NCBI RefSeq assembly: GCF_006440675.2
Contig: NZ_CP083951.1
Location: 124,001-188,000 of the forward strand
DNA length: 64,000 nucleotides
Origin: Mesorhizobium sp. B2-8-5
GTDB lineage: Bacteria > Pseudomonadota > Alphaproteobacteria > Rhizobiales > Rhizobiaceae
Direction: 5' to 3'
Shown: piece after piece, positions 1 through 8,895 of the stretch
Layout: every line of letters begins with the position of its first letter
How positions within the stretch are numbered: position 1 is the stretch's first letter
Position numbers and translations under genes: made by a program
The notes under the pieces: model-generated
Database searches by the model: none
Told to the model about the DNA's origin: nothing
Seen by the model: only the letters and a program-made list of their open reading frames with translations

Positions 1-521
1 CCGGTCAGGTCGCAGAAAGCGACGACCGTGTCGGGCGCCGGCTTGGAATTGGCAACGGCGTCGTAGCCGAAGGCGGCATCGAAGAGCTGCGCGATGCCCA
101 GCGTAGCGAGCGTCCTTTCGGCGCCGCTGGTCGAATCGTTGGTGGCAACGCCCATCCGATAGGATCGTTTGTGCAATGTCCGCAGCGAGTCGATGACGCC
201 CGGCAGCGCGACCGCCATAGCCGACCCCTGCACCGAAGTGATCTCGTTGAAACGGGAAACGGCGTGCATCTGGTCCTCCTCGGACAGACGCGGGAACCAG
301 AGCTCGACGACGTCCATGTTCGAGCCGGAAGCGAAGATCGAATCGGGCTTGAAGCGTTTCGTGACGAAGTCGAAGCCGGCGGCGGCAAGCAGCCGATCCG
401 CTTTCCAGCGGTCGCCCTCGGCGGCATCCATCGCCATGAAGTCGGCGACGCCGAGCCAGGTTGTGTTGAAGTCGACAAGCGTGCCGTCCTTGTCGAACAA
501 TATTCCCTTGATATCCGCCAA
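1..521 (-). CDS. HAD-superfamily phosphatase, 3' end cut by the window
   Basis: A reading frame with a TTG start at 521, preceded by GGAG at good spacing, runs off the left edge, so the C-terminus is missing. The N-terminus carries HAD motif I (DKDGTLVD, about residue 10), with the two catalytic Asp. Further on come a cap-like helical stretch, motif II (VATNDST) and the motif III Lys (SKPAPDT). The order resembles phosphoglycolate-phosphatase-type enzymes, which hydrolyse small phosphate esters in the cytoplasm; the substrate cannot be read. It starts 5 nt after the pgi stop on the same strand, so it is probably co-transcribed with pgi. Frame and family are clear, the specific function is not. 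Confidence 0.85.
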   Translation of the reverse strand, partial: MADIKGILFDKDGTLVDFNTTWLGVADFMAMDAAEGDRWKADRLLAAAGFDFVTKRFKPDSIFASGSNMDVVELWFPRLSEEDQMHAVSRFNEITSVQGSAMAVALPGVIDSLRTLHKRSYRMGVATNDSTSGAERTLATLGIAQLFDAAFGYDAVANSKPAPDTVVAFCDLT

Positions 522-526
522 TCCTT

Positions 527-2170
527 TTACTCCGCGCCACGCAATTGGTGGATATGTCCCACCAGTCCGGCAGTCGAGGCGTCGCGTTTTGCGGCAGTCT
601 CCTTACCCTCCACGACAGGCAGCAGGCCGGTCGCCAATTCCTTGCCCAACTCAACACCCCATTGGTCGAAGGAATTGATGTTGAACAGCGTGCCCTCGAC
701 GAAGACGCGATGCTCGTAAAGCGCGATGACCCGACCCAGCGTGCGCGGATCGAGTTTTCTATAGAGAATGGTCAGCGAGGGGCGATTGCCCGAGAAGACG
801 CGGTGCGGCGCAATGCGATCGACGTCGGCCGGCTTCATGCCCTTGGACAGCATCTGCGCGCGCGCCTCTTCCAGCGTTCGCCCCTTCATGAAGGCTTCCG
901 ACTGCGCCAGGCAGTTGGCGAGCAGCAGATCGTGCTGGTGCCTCAGTTCAGGCTCGTGACCGACGGCCGCGGCGAGGAACTCGACCGGGATGAAGTCGGT
1001 GCCCTGATGCAGGAGCTGGAAGAAGGCATGCTGGCCGTTGGTGCCGGGCTCGCCCCAGACAAGCGGACCGGTCGGTGTGGCGACCGCGGTGCCGTCCAGC
1101 GTGACGCTCTTGCCGTTCGATTCCATGTCGAGCTGCTGCAGATAGGCCGGCAGGCGCGACAGGCGCTGGTCGTAAGGAATGACGGCACGGGCCGGATATT
1201 TGCAGACGACGCGATGCCACCAGCCGATGAGCCCCAAAAGCACCGGCAGGTTCTTTTGCATCGGCGCGGTGCGGAAATGCTCGTCCATCTCATGTGCGCC
1301 ATCGAGGAAAGCGCGGAAATTGCGCGGGCCGACGGAAATCATCACCGGCAGGCCGATGGCGCTCCAAACCGAGTAGCGGCCGCCCACCCAGTCCCAGAAG
1401 CCGAAGACGCGGTCTTGTTCGATCCCGAACTTCGCCACGAGGTCGAGCGCGGTCGAGACGGCGGCGAAATGCTTGCCGACCGCTTCCTTGCCAAGCGCCT
1501 TCTGCACCCAATCGCGCGCCGTCTGCGCATTCGTCATCGTCTCGACCGTGGTGAAGGTCTTGGAGGCGATGACGAACAAGGTCGTTTCCGCCGACAGGCC
1601 CTTCAGCGTGTCATGGATGTGGGCGCCGTCGACATTGGAGACATAATGCGCGCGCGGCCCATCATGATAGGGCGCTAGCGCCAGCGTCACCATCGCCGGG
1701 CCGAGGTCCGAGCCGCCGATGCCGATGTTGACGATGTCGGTGATCTTCTTGCCGGTGGCGCCAGGCGCCTTGCCGGAGCGGATGGCGTCGGCGAAGGCGC
1801 CCATGGCGTCGAGCACGGCAATCACGTCGGCCTTGGTGTCCTGACCGTCGACGATCACACTCTTGCCGGTCAGGTTGCGCAGCGCGGTGTGCAGCACGGC
1901 GCGGTTCTCGGTGATGTTGATTTTCTTGCCTTCGAACATTGCGGCGCGGCGTCCCGCGAGATCGGCCGCGCCCGCGAGCTTTTCCAGCATCGTCATCGTG
2001 CTTGCGTCGACCGCGCATTTCGACCAATCGAGCAGAAGATCCCCATCGGTGGCGGAGAATGTCTCGAAGCGCTTGGGATCGGCGGCGAAGGCCTCGCGCA
2101 TGGTGCCTCTGGCCGCCGCGCGCTGCTCACGCAGAGCGGCGACCTGCTTGTCGAAGCTTGACTGATCCAC
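527..2170 (-). CDS. pgi: Glucose-6-phosphate isomerase
   Basis: A 547-residue protein, matching the usual length of about 549. It interconverts glucose 6-phosphate and fructose 6-phosphate in the cytoplasm. Both family signatures are visible: [13 protein letters not shown] near residue 265 and [12 protein letters not shown] near residue 500, and the sugar-phosphate binding GIGGSDLG stretch near residue 150. The start codon is GTG at 2170 with an AGGAG about 7 nt upstream. The gene overlaps nothing and is followed after 5 nt by a HAD phosphatase, suggesting a two-gene transcript. Identification is firm. Confidence 0.97.
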   Translation of the reverse strand: MDQSSFDKQVAALREQRAAARGTMREAFAADPKRFETFSATDGDLLLDWSKCAVDASTMTMLEKLAGAADLAGRRAAMFEGKKINITENRAVLHTALRNLTGKSVIVDGQDTKADVIAVLDAMGAFADAIRSGKAPGATGKKITDIVNIGIGGSDLGPAMVTLALAPYHDGPRAHYVSNVDGAHIHDTLKGLSAETTLFVIASKTFTTVETMTNAQTARDWVQKALGKEAVGKHFAAVSTALDLVAKFGIEQDRVFGFWDWVGGRYSVWSAIGLPVMISVGPRNFRAFLDGAHEMDEHFRTAPMQKNLPVLLGLIGWWHRVVCKYPARAVIPYDQRLSRLPAYLQQLDMESNGKSVTLDGTAVATPTGPLVWGEPGTNGQHAFFQLLHQGTDFIPVEFLAAAVGHEPELRHQHDLLLANCLAQSEAFMKGRTLEEARAQMLSKGMKPADVDRIAPHRVFSGNRPSLTILYRKLDPRTLGRVIALYEHRVFVEGTLFNINSFDQWGVELGKELATGLLPVVEGKETAAKRDASTAGLVGHIHQLRGAE

Positions 2171-2581
2171 TGGCGGGCTCCTGGCGGGTTTTTAAACCAT
2201 TTTAACAGGCCGGATGTTTCCGGCGCGTGTCGGCGCGTCATTCTATCGAGCCGATTTCCATTTCGTTCAAGCGGTGGCGGTGACGCACCTCGTCACGCTT
2301 TGATGAGAGGTGATATTGGACGGTGAGGAGGCGGGAATTTCGCCGCGACGATCCTGCGCATCGCGAGGCGACGATGCTGCGCATCGCGCTTGGGGTGATG
2401 CCACGACGACGCTGCGCGTCGCGCCTTAACGTGTGGCGACGACGCTCCGCGTCGCGCTTGATAGATCACTGGCATAAATCCCAGCGATCAGAAAAATTGA
2501 TTGGCGCAACCCCTTATGCCACCCATACACTCCACTGGTCCAGCCAAGAGAAAACAGCTGGCCATCCGAGGAAGATTTCCC
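2171..2581. other. Divergent intergenic region between pgi and the MocR-type regulator
   Basis: About 410 nt that must hold the promoters of both pgi (leftward) and the MocR-type regulator (rightward). The middle (2344-2460) is filled by four copies of a short palindromic repeat listed separately. A small inverted repeat (TGACG...CGTCA) lies near 2280-2296. No convincing small gene is seen; open frames here have no ribosome binding site and run through the repeat. Confidence 0.6.
2344..2460. repeat. Four copies of a ~24-nt GC-rich palindromic repeat
   Basis: Four units of roughly 24 nt start near 2344, 2367, 2401 and 2435. The shared core is GCGACGA(C/T)GCTGCGC followed by (A/G)TCGCG. Each unit contains GCGACG and its complement CGTCGC and can fold into a small hairpin. 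The units are separated by short variable pieces. This looks like an interspersed palindromic element that has multiplied locally; similar GC-rich elements are common in rhizobial intergenic DNA (family-level knowledge, not checked by search). Confidence 0.7.
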
Positions 2582-4075
2582 ATGCCACAGCGCAATGACA
2601 CGGCCATATGGTCCGGCCTGTTCCGGATTTCGGCTGAATCCGGCCAAACCCTTCAGGCGCAGATCCGCCAAGCGATCGTCGCGGCCATTCTCGACCGACA
2701 GATCGCCGCCTCGATGCCGCTGCCGTCCTGCCGCATTCTCGCGGAAAAACTTGGGGTTGCCCGCGGCACGGTGGTGCTCGCCTTCCAGCAGCTGGTCGAC
2801 CAGGGCTTCCTGGTCGCGCGCGAACGGCGCGGCCATTTCGTCAATCCGGACGTGCTGGCCACTCCCGCCAAGCCGCACCAGAAGGCGCCGGACCAGCAGA
2901 ACGAGATCGACTGGAAGGCGCGCCGGCAGATCGCCGCAAGCGACATGCCGCCGCCGGCCAAGCACGACAACTGGATCAAGTCCTCCTATCCGTTCGTCTA
3001 CGGCCAGTTCGATCCGGCGCTGTTTCCGACCGCCGAATGGCGCGAGTGCAACCGCATGGCGCTGGCGGTGCTCGAGATCCGCAACTGGGCGTCCGACATG
3101 GTGGACCGCGACGATCCGCTGCTGATCGAGCAGATCCAGGCCAGGCTTTTGCCGCGGCGCGGCATCTTCGCCAATCCGGACGAGATCATCGTGACGCTGG
3201 GGGCGCAGAACGCGCTCTATATGTTGGCCACGCTCTTGATGACCAAGGGCTCGAAAGTGGCGATGGAAGACCCCGGCTACCCCGATGCCCGCTCGATCTT
3301 CCGGCTGGCCGGCGCCGATATCCAGCCGGTCCCGGTCGACCAGTCGGGCATTGTGACCTCGTCGATCCCCAGCGATTCCGGCTTCGTCTTCGTCACGCCC
3401 AGCCACCACTGCCCGACCATGGTGCCATTGTCGGCGGAGCGGCGGCAGGATCTTCTGGCGCGCGCCAACCGCAACAACCAGATCATCATCGAGGACGGCT
3501 ATGACAGCCAACTGCTCGACGAGGCGCCGCAGCAGGCGCTGAAGAGCCTCGATCGCTCCGGCCGCGTCATCTATGTCGGCTCGATGTCGAAGACGCTGGC
3601 TCCGGGTCTCAGGCTTGGCTACATCGTGGCCTCGGCCGGGCTGATCGCCGAGCTTCGCGCGCTGCGCCGCTTCATGCTCAGACACCCGCCGGCGAACAAC
3701 CAGCGCGCCGTTGCGCTGTTCCTGTCGCTCGGCCATCACGAGGCGCTGGTGCGCAGGCTTTCCACCGCCTTCGACGAACGGCGCAAGCGTCTGGTCCATG
3801 CGATTTCCGCTTTCCTGCCAGAATGGCGCTCGACCGACTCGGCGGGCGGCACATCGCTCTGGCTGGAAGGGCCGCGCGGTACCGATTCACGTGGCCTTGC
3901 CGAAGCCGCCGCTTCGCGCAGCGTCATCATCGAACCCGGCGACCGGTTCTTCGACCGCAGCGAAAAGCCCTCTCGTTTCATGCGCTTGGGCATCTCCTCG
4001 ATCTCGCTGCAGCATATCGAGCCGGGCATCCGCGAACTCGCCACCGCCGCCGGCCGCAGGCCTGCGGCCGCCTGA
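2582..4075 (+). CDS. MocR-family transcriptional regulator (GntR winged helix plus aminotransferase-like domain)
   Basis: A protein of about 497 residues. Residues about 15-85 form a GntR-type winged helix (PSCRILAEKLGVARGTVV). The rest is a fold-type I aminotransferase-like domain with the PLP-lysine motif SMSKTLAPGLRLGY, Lys near residue 337. MocR proteins use PLP as a sensor or coenzyme in transcription control of PLP, GABA or taurine pathways; the effector here is unknown. The start at 2582 is chosen because AGGAAG precedes it by 7 nt; an open frame extends further upstream but lacks such a site. It is divergent from pgi and ends at a strong terminator, so it is monocistronic. No obvious partner gene is adjacent. 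Confidence 0.9.
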   Translation: MPQRNDTAIWSGLFRISAESGQTLQAQIRQAIVAAILDRQIAASMPLPSCRILAEKLGVARGTVVLAFQQLVDQGFLVARERRGHFVNPDVLATPAKPHQKAPDQQNEIDWKARRQIAASDMPPPAKHDNWIKSSYPFVYGQFDPALFPTAEWRECNRMALAVLEIRNWASDMVDRDDPLLIEQIQARLLPRRGIFANPDEIIVTLGAQNALYMLATLLMTKGSKVAMEDPGYPDARSIFRLAGADIQPVPVDQSGIVTSSIPSDSGFVFVTPSHHCPTMVPLSAERRQDLLARANRNNQIIIEDGYDSQLLDEAPQQALKSLDRSGRVIYVGSMSKTLAPGLRLGYIVASAGLIAELRALRRFMLRHPPANNQRAVALFLSLGHHEALVRRLSTAFDERRKRLVHAISAFLPEWRSTDSAGGTSLWLEGPRGTDSRGLAEAAASRSVIIEPGDRFFDRSEKPSRFMRLGISSISLQHIEPGIRELATAAGRRPAAA

Positions 4076-4090
4076 CCGCCACAGACTTCC

Positions 4091-4125
4091 AAAAAGGGCC
4101 GGCGCTGCGCCGGCCCTTTTTGTTT
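4091..4125 (+). terminator. Intrinsic terminator after the MocR-type gene
   Basis: GGGCCGGCG and CGCCGGCCC form a stem around a tiny loop, flanked by an A-run on the left and TTTTTGTTT on the right. It lies 15 nt after the stop codon of the regulator. The A-run lets it work in both directions. Confidence 0.9.
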
Positions 4126-4293
4126 GGGCGCCCTTATCGCTTTAGAAATCTGGCATATTCGACGGGATTGGCTGGCTCATAGGCTGCACCAATGCCGACG
4201 GCATAGTCGGGGCCAGAAGGGGACGAGGCAGGCCGATGGTGGACCAACCGCCGCGCCAGCTTCGCAGACAAAGACAAAAGGTGGAGTGCTTCC

Positions 4294-5883
4294 ATGTCAG
4301 TGGCTTTCGAGAAGCAGGAAGCGTCGTCGGACCAGCGTTCGCGGCGTTCCGGCGGGCGCGAAGCGCGTCGTGCAATGCGGGCAGCGCCTTTAGCCGACGA
4401 CATCCGGCCGGTCCGGGCAGGCCTCGAGGGCGGCAGCTACGGACCATTGAGCCAGAACGATCGCGAGCGCATCCACGAAGCGGTGCTGACGCTCCTGGAG
4501 ACGGTCGGGTTCGCCAACGCCATCCCGTCCTGCATCGAGGCGCTGACCCGGGTCGGCGGCACCTATGGCGACGACGGCCGCATCCGGCTGCCGCGCGCGC
4601 TGGTGCTGGACACGATCAAGAAGGCCGCGCGCAACTTCACCCTCCACGGCCAGGATCCGAAGCACGACATGCTGATCCAGGGCAAACGCGTGCATTACGG
4701 CACGGCGGGCGCGGCGGTGCATCTGGTCGACGTCGAGAAGCGCGAATACCGCGAATCGCTGCTGCAGGATCTCTACGACGCGGCCCGTCTCGTCGACGGG
4801 CTCGACAACATCCATTTCTTCCAGCGCACCATGGTGCCGCGCGACATTCCCGATCCGCTCGATATGGATTTCAACACGCTCTATGCCTGCGTGATGGGGA
4901 CATCCAAGCATGTCGGCACCTCGTTCACCGTGCGCGAGAACGTCAAGCCGGCGCTGGAAATGCTCTATGCGATCGCCGGCGGCGAGGAGAATTTCCGGGC
5001 GCGGCCGTTCGTGTCGAACTCGAACTGCTTCGTCGTGCCGCCGATGAAGTTCGCCGAGGACGCCTGCGGCGTGCTCGAGGCCTGCGTCGAAGGCGGCATT
5101 CCGATCCTGCTTCTGTCGGCCGGACAAGCCGGCGCCACCGCGCCGGCGGCGATTGCCGGAGCCGTCGTGCAGGCGGTGGCGGAAGTGCTGATGGGCCTGG
5201 TCTATGTCAATGCCATCAAGCCTGGACATCCGGCGATCTTCGGCACCTGGCCGTTCGTTTCCGACCTCCGCACCGGCGCCATGTCCGGCGGCTCGGCCGA
5301 ACAGGCGGTGCTGACCGCGGCCTGCGCGCAGATGGCGCAATATTACGACCTGCCGGGTGGTTCGGCCGCCGGCATGACGGATTCGAAACTGCCCGACATC
5401 CAGTCTGGTTATGAAAAGGGCATCACCGACGTGATGGCCGGTCTTGCCGGCCTCAATCTCGTCTATGAGTCAGCTGGCATGCATGCCTCGCTGCTCGGCT
5501 TCTGCCTGGAAAGCCTGATCATCGACAACGACATGCTCGGTCATTGCCTGCGCTGCGTGCGCGGCATCGAGGTGACCGACGAGGCGCTGTCGATCGACAC
5601 CATCGCCGATGTCTGCATGAAGGGTCCCGGGCACTATCTCGGCAATGATCAGACGTTGAAGCTGATGCAGACCGAGTATTTCTATCCCGCCGTCGGCGAC
5701 CGTTTCTCGCCCAAGGAATGGAACGAAAAGGGCCGGCCCGACATCCTGTCGCGGGCGATCGCGGAGAAGAAGCGCGTGCTTGCCGAGCGTTTCCCGCGCC
5801 ACGTCTCGCGCCTGCTCGACGACAAATTGCGCGCGCGCTTCGGCGAGATGATCAAGTTGCCGCGCAACAAGATGGGCGGCTAG
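4294..5883 (+). CDS. Trimethylamine methyltransferase (MttB) superfamily protein, non-pyrrolysine type
   Basis: A 529-residue protein. After a basic, disordered-looking first 40 residues it has the TIM-barrel style of the MttB superfamily: LETVGF near residue 70, the FVSNSNCFVVPP stretch near residue 240, and GGSAAGMTDSKLPD near residue 355. There is no in-frame amber codon, so this is a non-pyrrolysine member. Known relatives demethylate glycine betaine, proline betaine or carnitine onto a corrinoid protein; no corrinoid protein or reductive activase is present in this window, so the acceptor is unknown. AGGTGGAG precedes the ATG at 4294. It stands alone, between the MocR terminator and a convergent hypothetical gene. 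Confidence 0.88.
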   Translation: MSVAFEKQEASSDQRSRRSGGREARRAMRAAPLADDIRPVRAGLEGGSYGPLSQNDRERIHEAVLTLLETVGFANAIPSCIEALTRVGGTYGDDGRIRLPRALVLDTIKKAARNFTLHGQDPKHDMLIQGKRVHYGTAGAAVHLVDVEKREYRESLLQDLYDAARLVDGLDNIHFFQRTMVPRDIPDPLDMDFNTLYACVMGTSKHVGTSFTVRENVKPALEMLYAIAGGEENFRARPFVSNSNCFVVPPMKFAEDACGVLEACVEGGIPILLLSAGQAGATAPAAIAGAVVQAVAEVLMGLVYVNAIKPGHPAIFGTWPFVSDLRTGAMSGGSAEQAVLTAACAQMAQYYDLPGGSAAGMTDSKLPDIQSGYEKGITDVMAGLAGLNLVYESAGMHASLLGFCLESLIIDNDMLGHCLRCVRGIEVTDEALSIDTIADVCMKGPGHYLGNDQTLKLMQTEYFYPAVGDRFSPKEWNEKGRPDILSRAIAEKKRVLAERFPRHVSRLLDDKLRARFGEMIKLPRNKMGG

Positions 5884-5945
5884 GACGCATTGATATTCCG
5901 GTGAGGCCGGCCTGACCGAAATCTCAACGCATCCTGTTCGTCGGA

Positions 5946-6344
5946 TCATTCCGCGCTCAGCCCATAGCGCTCGACCACCTCGGCGTTGATCAGCTTGGCG
6001 TGCAGCGTCATCAGCACGATCTGCGCGTCGAGACTGTCGCCGGCCTCAAGCGCCGCTTCGATGCGGCGCTCGACCTCCAATGTCGGCTCGCGGCCGTTGG
6101 CCTGCTCGAACACCTGCGGCCCGGCGACGCAATAGCCGCAGAGCTGCGCCACGGATTGATAGGCGCCTGCCGGCGGCTCATCGGGCCAGCGGTCGTTCAT
6201 CAGATTGACGATGGTAAGCTTCACTCCTTCCGGCACCAAAGCCGGATGCAGGTCGGCCGCGCGCAACGCGTCGTCGAGCTGGCGCAAGTCGCCGGAGCGA
6301 CCGAACATGCCGAGAAAGCCGAGGGAAGAGCGCCGCCTGGCCAT
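5946..6344 (-). CDS. Conserved hypothetical protein, 132 aa
   Basis: A small soluble protein beginning MARRRSSLGFLGMFGRSGD. It has no signal peptide or membrane segment, and its C-terminal half is rich in acidic and Leu/Ala residues, probably helical. Two cysteines are close together (LCGYC, about residue 70). I do not recognise the family. It is convergent with the MttB-like gene and lies 126 nt downstream of the dehydratase gene on the same strand, so the two could be co-transcribed. Its codon use matches its neighbours and antisense frames are worse, which supports it as a real gene. Confidence 0.65.
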   Translation of the reverse strand: MARRRSSLGFLGMFGRSGDLRQLDDALRAADLHPALVPEGVKLTIVNLMNDRWPDEPPAGAYQSVAQLCGYCVAGPQVFEQANGREPTLEVERRIEAALEAGDSLDAQIVLMTLHAKLINAEVVERYGLSAE

Positions 6345-6470
6345 GATGATCCTGTGTCCTCAACCAGCTTGTACGACGCCTATCTGGATGCGCCGTGCGG
6401 CTGAAACAAGGGCACAAGAAAGGGGCGGCTGCGCTTCGCAAGCCGCCCCTTGATTTCTCCAAGCCGGAAT

Positions 6471-8276
6471 TCAGTGATTGTCGCGCGGCACGCCGCTGGT
6501 ATGGGCGACGTCCTGGTACTTCACCGCCGGCTTCAGCACCATGCCGGCCGAGAACTGGTCGACCATGCCGCGCTGGATCTCCTGCCAGGGCGTCTGGTGC
6601 TTGGGATAGTGATAGCCGCCATTGGCCTGCAGCGCGGCGCGCCGCTTGGCGATCTCCTCGTCGCTGACGAGGATATTGGCCGTGGCCTTTTTCAGGTCGA
6701 TGCGGACGCGGTCGCCGCTCTTGAGCAGCGCCAGCCCGCCGCCGATCGCGGCTTCAGGCGAGGCATTGAGGATCGACGGAGAACCCGACGTGCCGGACTG
6801 GCGGCCGTCACCGATGCAGGCAAGGGCGTGGATGCCCTTCTTGATCAGGTAGGCAGGCGGCTGCATGTTGACCACCTCGGCGCCGCCCGGATAGCCGACC
6901 GGACCGGCGCCGCGCATGAACAGGATCGTGTGCTCGTCGATGCCCTGCGCCGGATCGTCGATGCGGGCGTGGTAATCCTCCGGCCCGTCGAAGACCATCG
7001 CGTTGCCCTCGAAGGCCTCCGGGTCGTTCGGGTTGGAGAGATAGCGCTCACGGAATTCGGGCGAGATGCCGCTGGTCTTCATGATGGCGGAATCGAACAG
7101 GTTGCCCTTGAGGTTGATGAAGCCGGCATTGGCCTTGAGCGGCTTGTCGGCGCTGCGGATGACGTCGTGATTCTCGTTGACGGCATCCCGGCAATTGTCG
7201 CCCATCGACCTGCCGTTGGCGGTGATGGCATCGGGATGCGGCAGCAGGCCGCCCTTCATCAATTCGGCGACGACCGTCGGCACGCCGCCGGCATGGTGAT
7301 AGTCCTCGCCGAGATACTCGCCCGTCGGCTGCAGGTTGACCAGGAGCGGGATGTCGAGGCCGATCTTCTGCCAGTCGTCATTGTCGAGCGGCACGCCGAG
7401 ATGGCGTGCGATTGCGTTGAGGTGGATCGGCGCGTTGGTAGAGCCGCCGATGGCCGAGTTGACGACGATGGCGTTCTCGAAGGCCTCGCGCGTCATGATG
7501 TCGGACGGCTTCAGGTCCTCATGCACCATGTCGACGATGCGCTTGCCGGTCTCGTAGGCGATCTGGCCGCGCTCGCGATAGGGCGCGGGAATGGCAGCGG
7601 AGCCCGGCAATTGCATGCCGAGCGCCTCGGCCAGCGAATTCATCGTGGTGGCGGTGCCCATGGTGTTGCAATAGCCGGTTGACGGCGCCGAGGAGGCGAC
7701 GATGTCCATGAACTCGTCATAGTCGATCTCGCCGGCCGACAGGCGCTGGCGCGATTCCCAGACGATGGTGCCGGAGCCGGTGCGCTTGCCCTTGTGCCAG
7801 CCGTTGAGCATCGGGCCGACCGACAGCGCGATCGCCGGAATATTGACGGTCGCAGCAGCCATCAGCAGCGCAGGCGTGGTCTTGTCGCAGCCGATGGTGA
7901 GCACGACGCCGTCAAGCGGATAGCCGTAGAGCACCTCGACGAGGCTGAGATAGGCGAGGTTGCGGTCGAGCGCGGCGGTGGGGCGCTTGCCGGTCTCCTG
8001 GATCGGATGGCACGGGAACTCGAACGGGATGCCGCCCATCGAGACGATGCCTTCGCGCACGCGCTTGGCAAGCTCGATGTGATGCCGGTTGCAGGGCGAA
8101 AGGTCGGAACCGGTCTGCGCGATGCCGATCAGCGGCTTGCCCGACATCAGCTCGGCGCGCGTCAGGCCGTAGTTGAGGTAACGCTCGAGATAGAGCGCCG
8201 TCATGCCTGGATTGTCGGGATTGTCGAACCACTCCTGCGAGCGAAATTTCTTCTTCCTGGTGGGGGCGCCTGCCAT
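6471..8276 (-). CDS. IlvD/Edd-family sugar-acid dehydratase (D-xylonate/L-arabinonate dehydratase type)
   Basis: A 601-residue enzyme of the IlvD/Edd family. It closely resembles the pentonate dehydratases XylD and AraC rather than dihydroxy-acid dehydratase: the opening [33 protein letters not shown] and TPWQEI near the end are typical. The three family Fe-S cysteines are visible in [15 protein letters not shown] and GYCNTMG. The expected reaction is dehydration of a pentonate (or related aldonate) to a 2-keto-3-deoxy acid. The true ilvD lies elsewhere in this window (41.9-43.7 kb), so this copy is not for branched-chain synthesis. No sugar-acid transporter or other pentose pathway gene is adjacent; the substrate is inferred only from family resemblance. 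Confidence 0.9.
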   Translation of the reverse strand: MAGAPTRKKKFRSQEWFDNPDNPGMTALYLERYLNYGLTRAELMSGKPLIGIAQTGSDLSPCNRHHIELAKRVREGIVSMGGIPFEFPCHPIQETGKRPTAALDRNLAYLSLVEVLYGYPLDGVVLTIGCDKTTPALLMAAATVNIPAIALSVGPMLNGWHKGKRTGSGTIVWESRQRLSAGEIDYDEFMDIVASSAPSTGYCNTMGTATTMNSLAEALGMQLPGSAAIPAPYRERGQIAYETGKRIVDMVHEDLKPSDIMTREAFENAIVVNSAIGGSTNAPIHLNAIARHLGVPLDNDDWQKIGLDIPLLVNLQPTGEYLGEDYHHAGGVPTVVAELMKGGLLPHPDAITANGRSMGDNCRDAVNENHDVIRSADKPLKANAGFINLKGNLFDSAIMKTSGISPEFRERYLSNPNDPEAFEGNAMVFDGPEDYHARIDDPAQGIDEHTILFMRGAGPVGYPGGAEVVNMQPPAYLIKKGIHALACIGDGRQSGTSGSPSILNASPEAAIGGGLALLKSGDRVRIDLKKATANILVSDEEIAKRRAALQANGGYHYPKHQTPWQEIQRGMVDQFSAGMVLKPAVKYQDVAHTSGVPRDNH

Positions 8277-8426
8277 GGTGGTCTCCGTATTTGTATGACA
8301 AATCGATAGGACAATGCGTTCATGCAGGCAAGAGGCAGGCGCTGCCGGGACCCGGACTTTGGTGCGATAGACTTGTTTCGGGCCGCGCGCTACGACCGAC
8401 CAGCATCAGCAATCCGGGAGGTCTTG

Positions 8427-8876
8427 ATGGCTTTGGTGATCGAAGGCGAGGAGCGGATCGCCGCACCCATCGGGAAAGTGTGGGAAGCCCTCAACGACCC
8501 GGAAATCCTGAAAGTGGCGATTCCCGGTTGCCAGAGTCTGGAAAAGACCTCGAACACCGAGATGGCGGCGACCGTGGTGCTGAAGATCGGCCCGATCAAG
8601 GCGACCTTCAACGGCGAAGTCACGCTGAAGAACCTCAAGCCGCCGCATTCCTATACCATCCAGGGCGAAGGCAAGGGCGGCATCGCCGGCTTCGCCAAGG
8701 GCGGCGCCGACGTGACGCTGACCGCCGACGGGGCGGACTCGACAGTGCTCAGATACGCAGCCAAGGCCGAGGTCGGAGGCAAGATCGCGCAGCTCGGCAG
8801 CCGGCTGATCGAATCGACATCGAAGAAATTGGCAGGACAGTTCTTCTCGACATTCGGCGAGAAGGTCGGCGCCTGA
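8427..8876 (+). CDS. CoxG-like SRPBCC-family protein
   Basis: A 149-residue protein with the START/SRPBCC lipid- and ligand-binding fold as found in CoxG. The beginning MALVIEGEERIAAPIGKVW and the PGCQSLEK motif near residue 33 are characteristic. CoxG proteins accompany molybdenum CO dehydrogenases and other hydroxylases and bind to the membrane; no cox genes are present here, so it may act with a different enzyme. GGGAGG lies 6 nt before the ATG at 8427; an upstream frame has no binding site. It is divergent from the dehydratase gene and convergent with mrp, only 19 nt away. Confidence 0.85.
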   Translation: MALVIEGEERIAAPIGKVWEALNDPEILKVAIPGCQSLEKTSNTEMAATVVLKIGPIKATFNGEVTLKNLKPPHSYTIQGEGKGGIAGFAKGGADVTLTADGADSTVLRYAAKAEVGGKIAQLGSRLIESTSKKLAGQFFSTFGEKVGA

Positions 8877-8895
8877 TCCCTCAAAGGAAAGGGGG

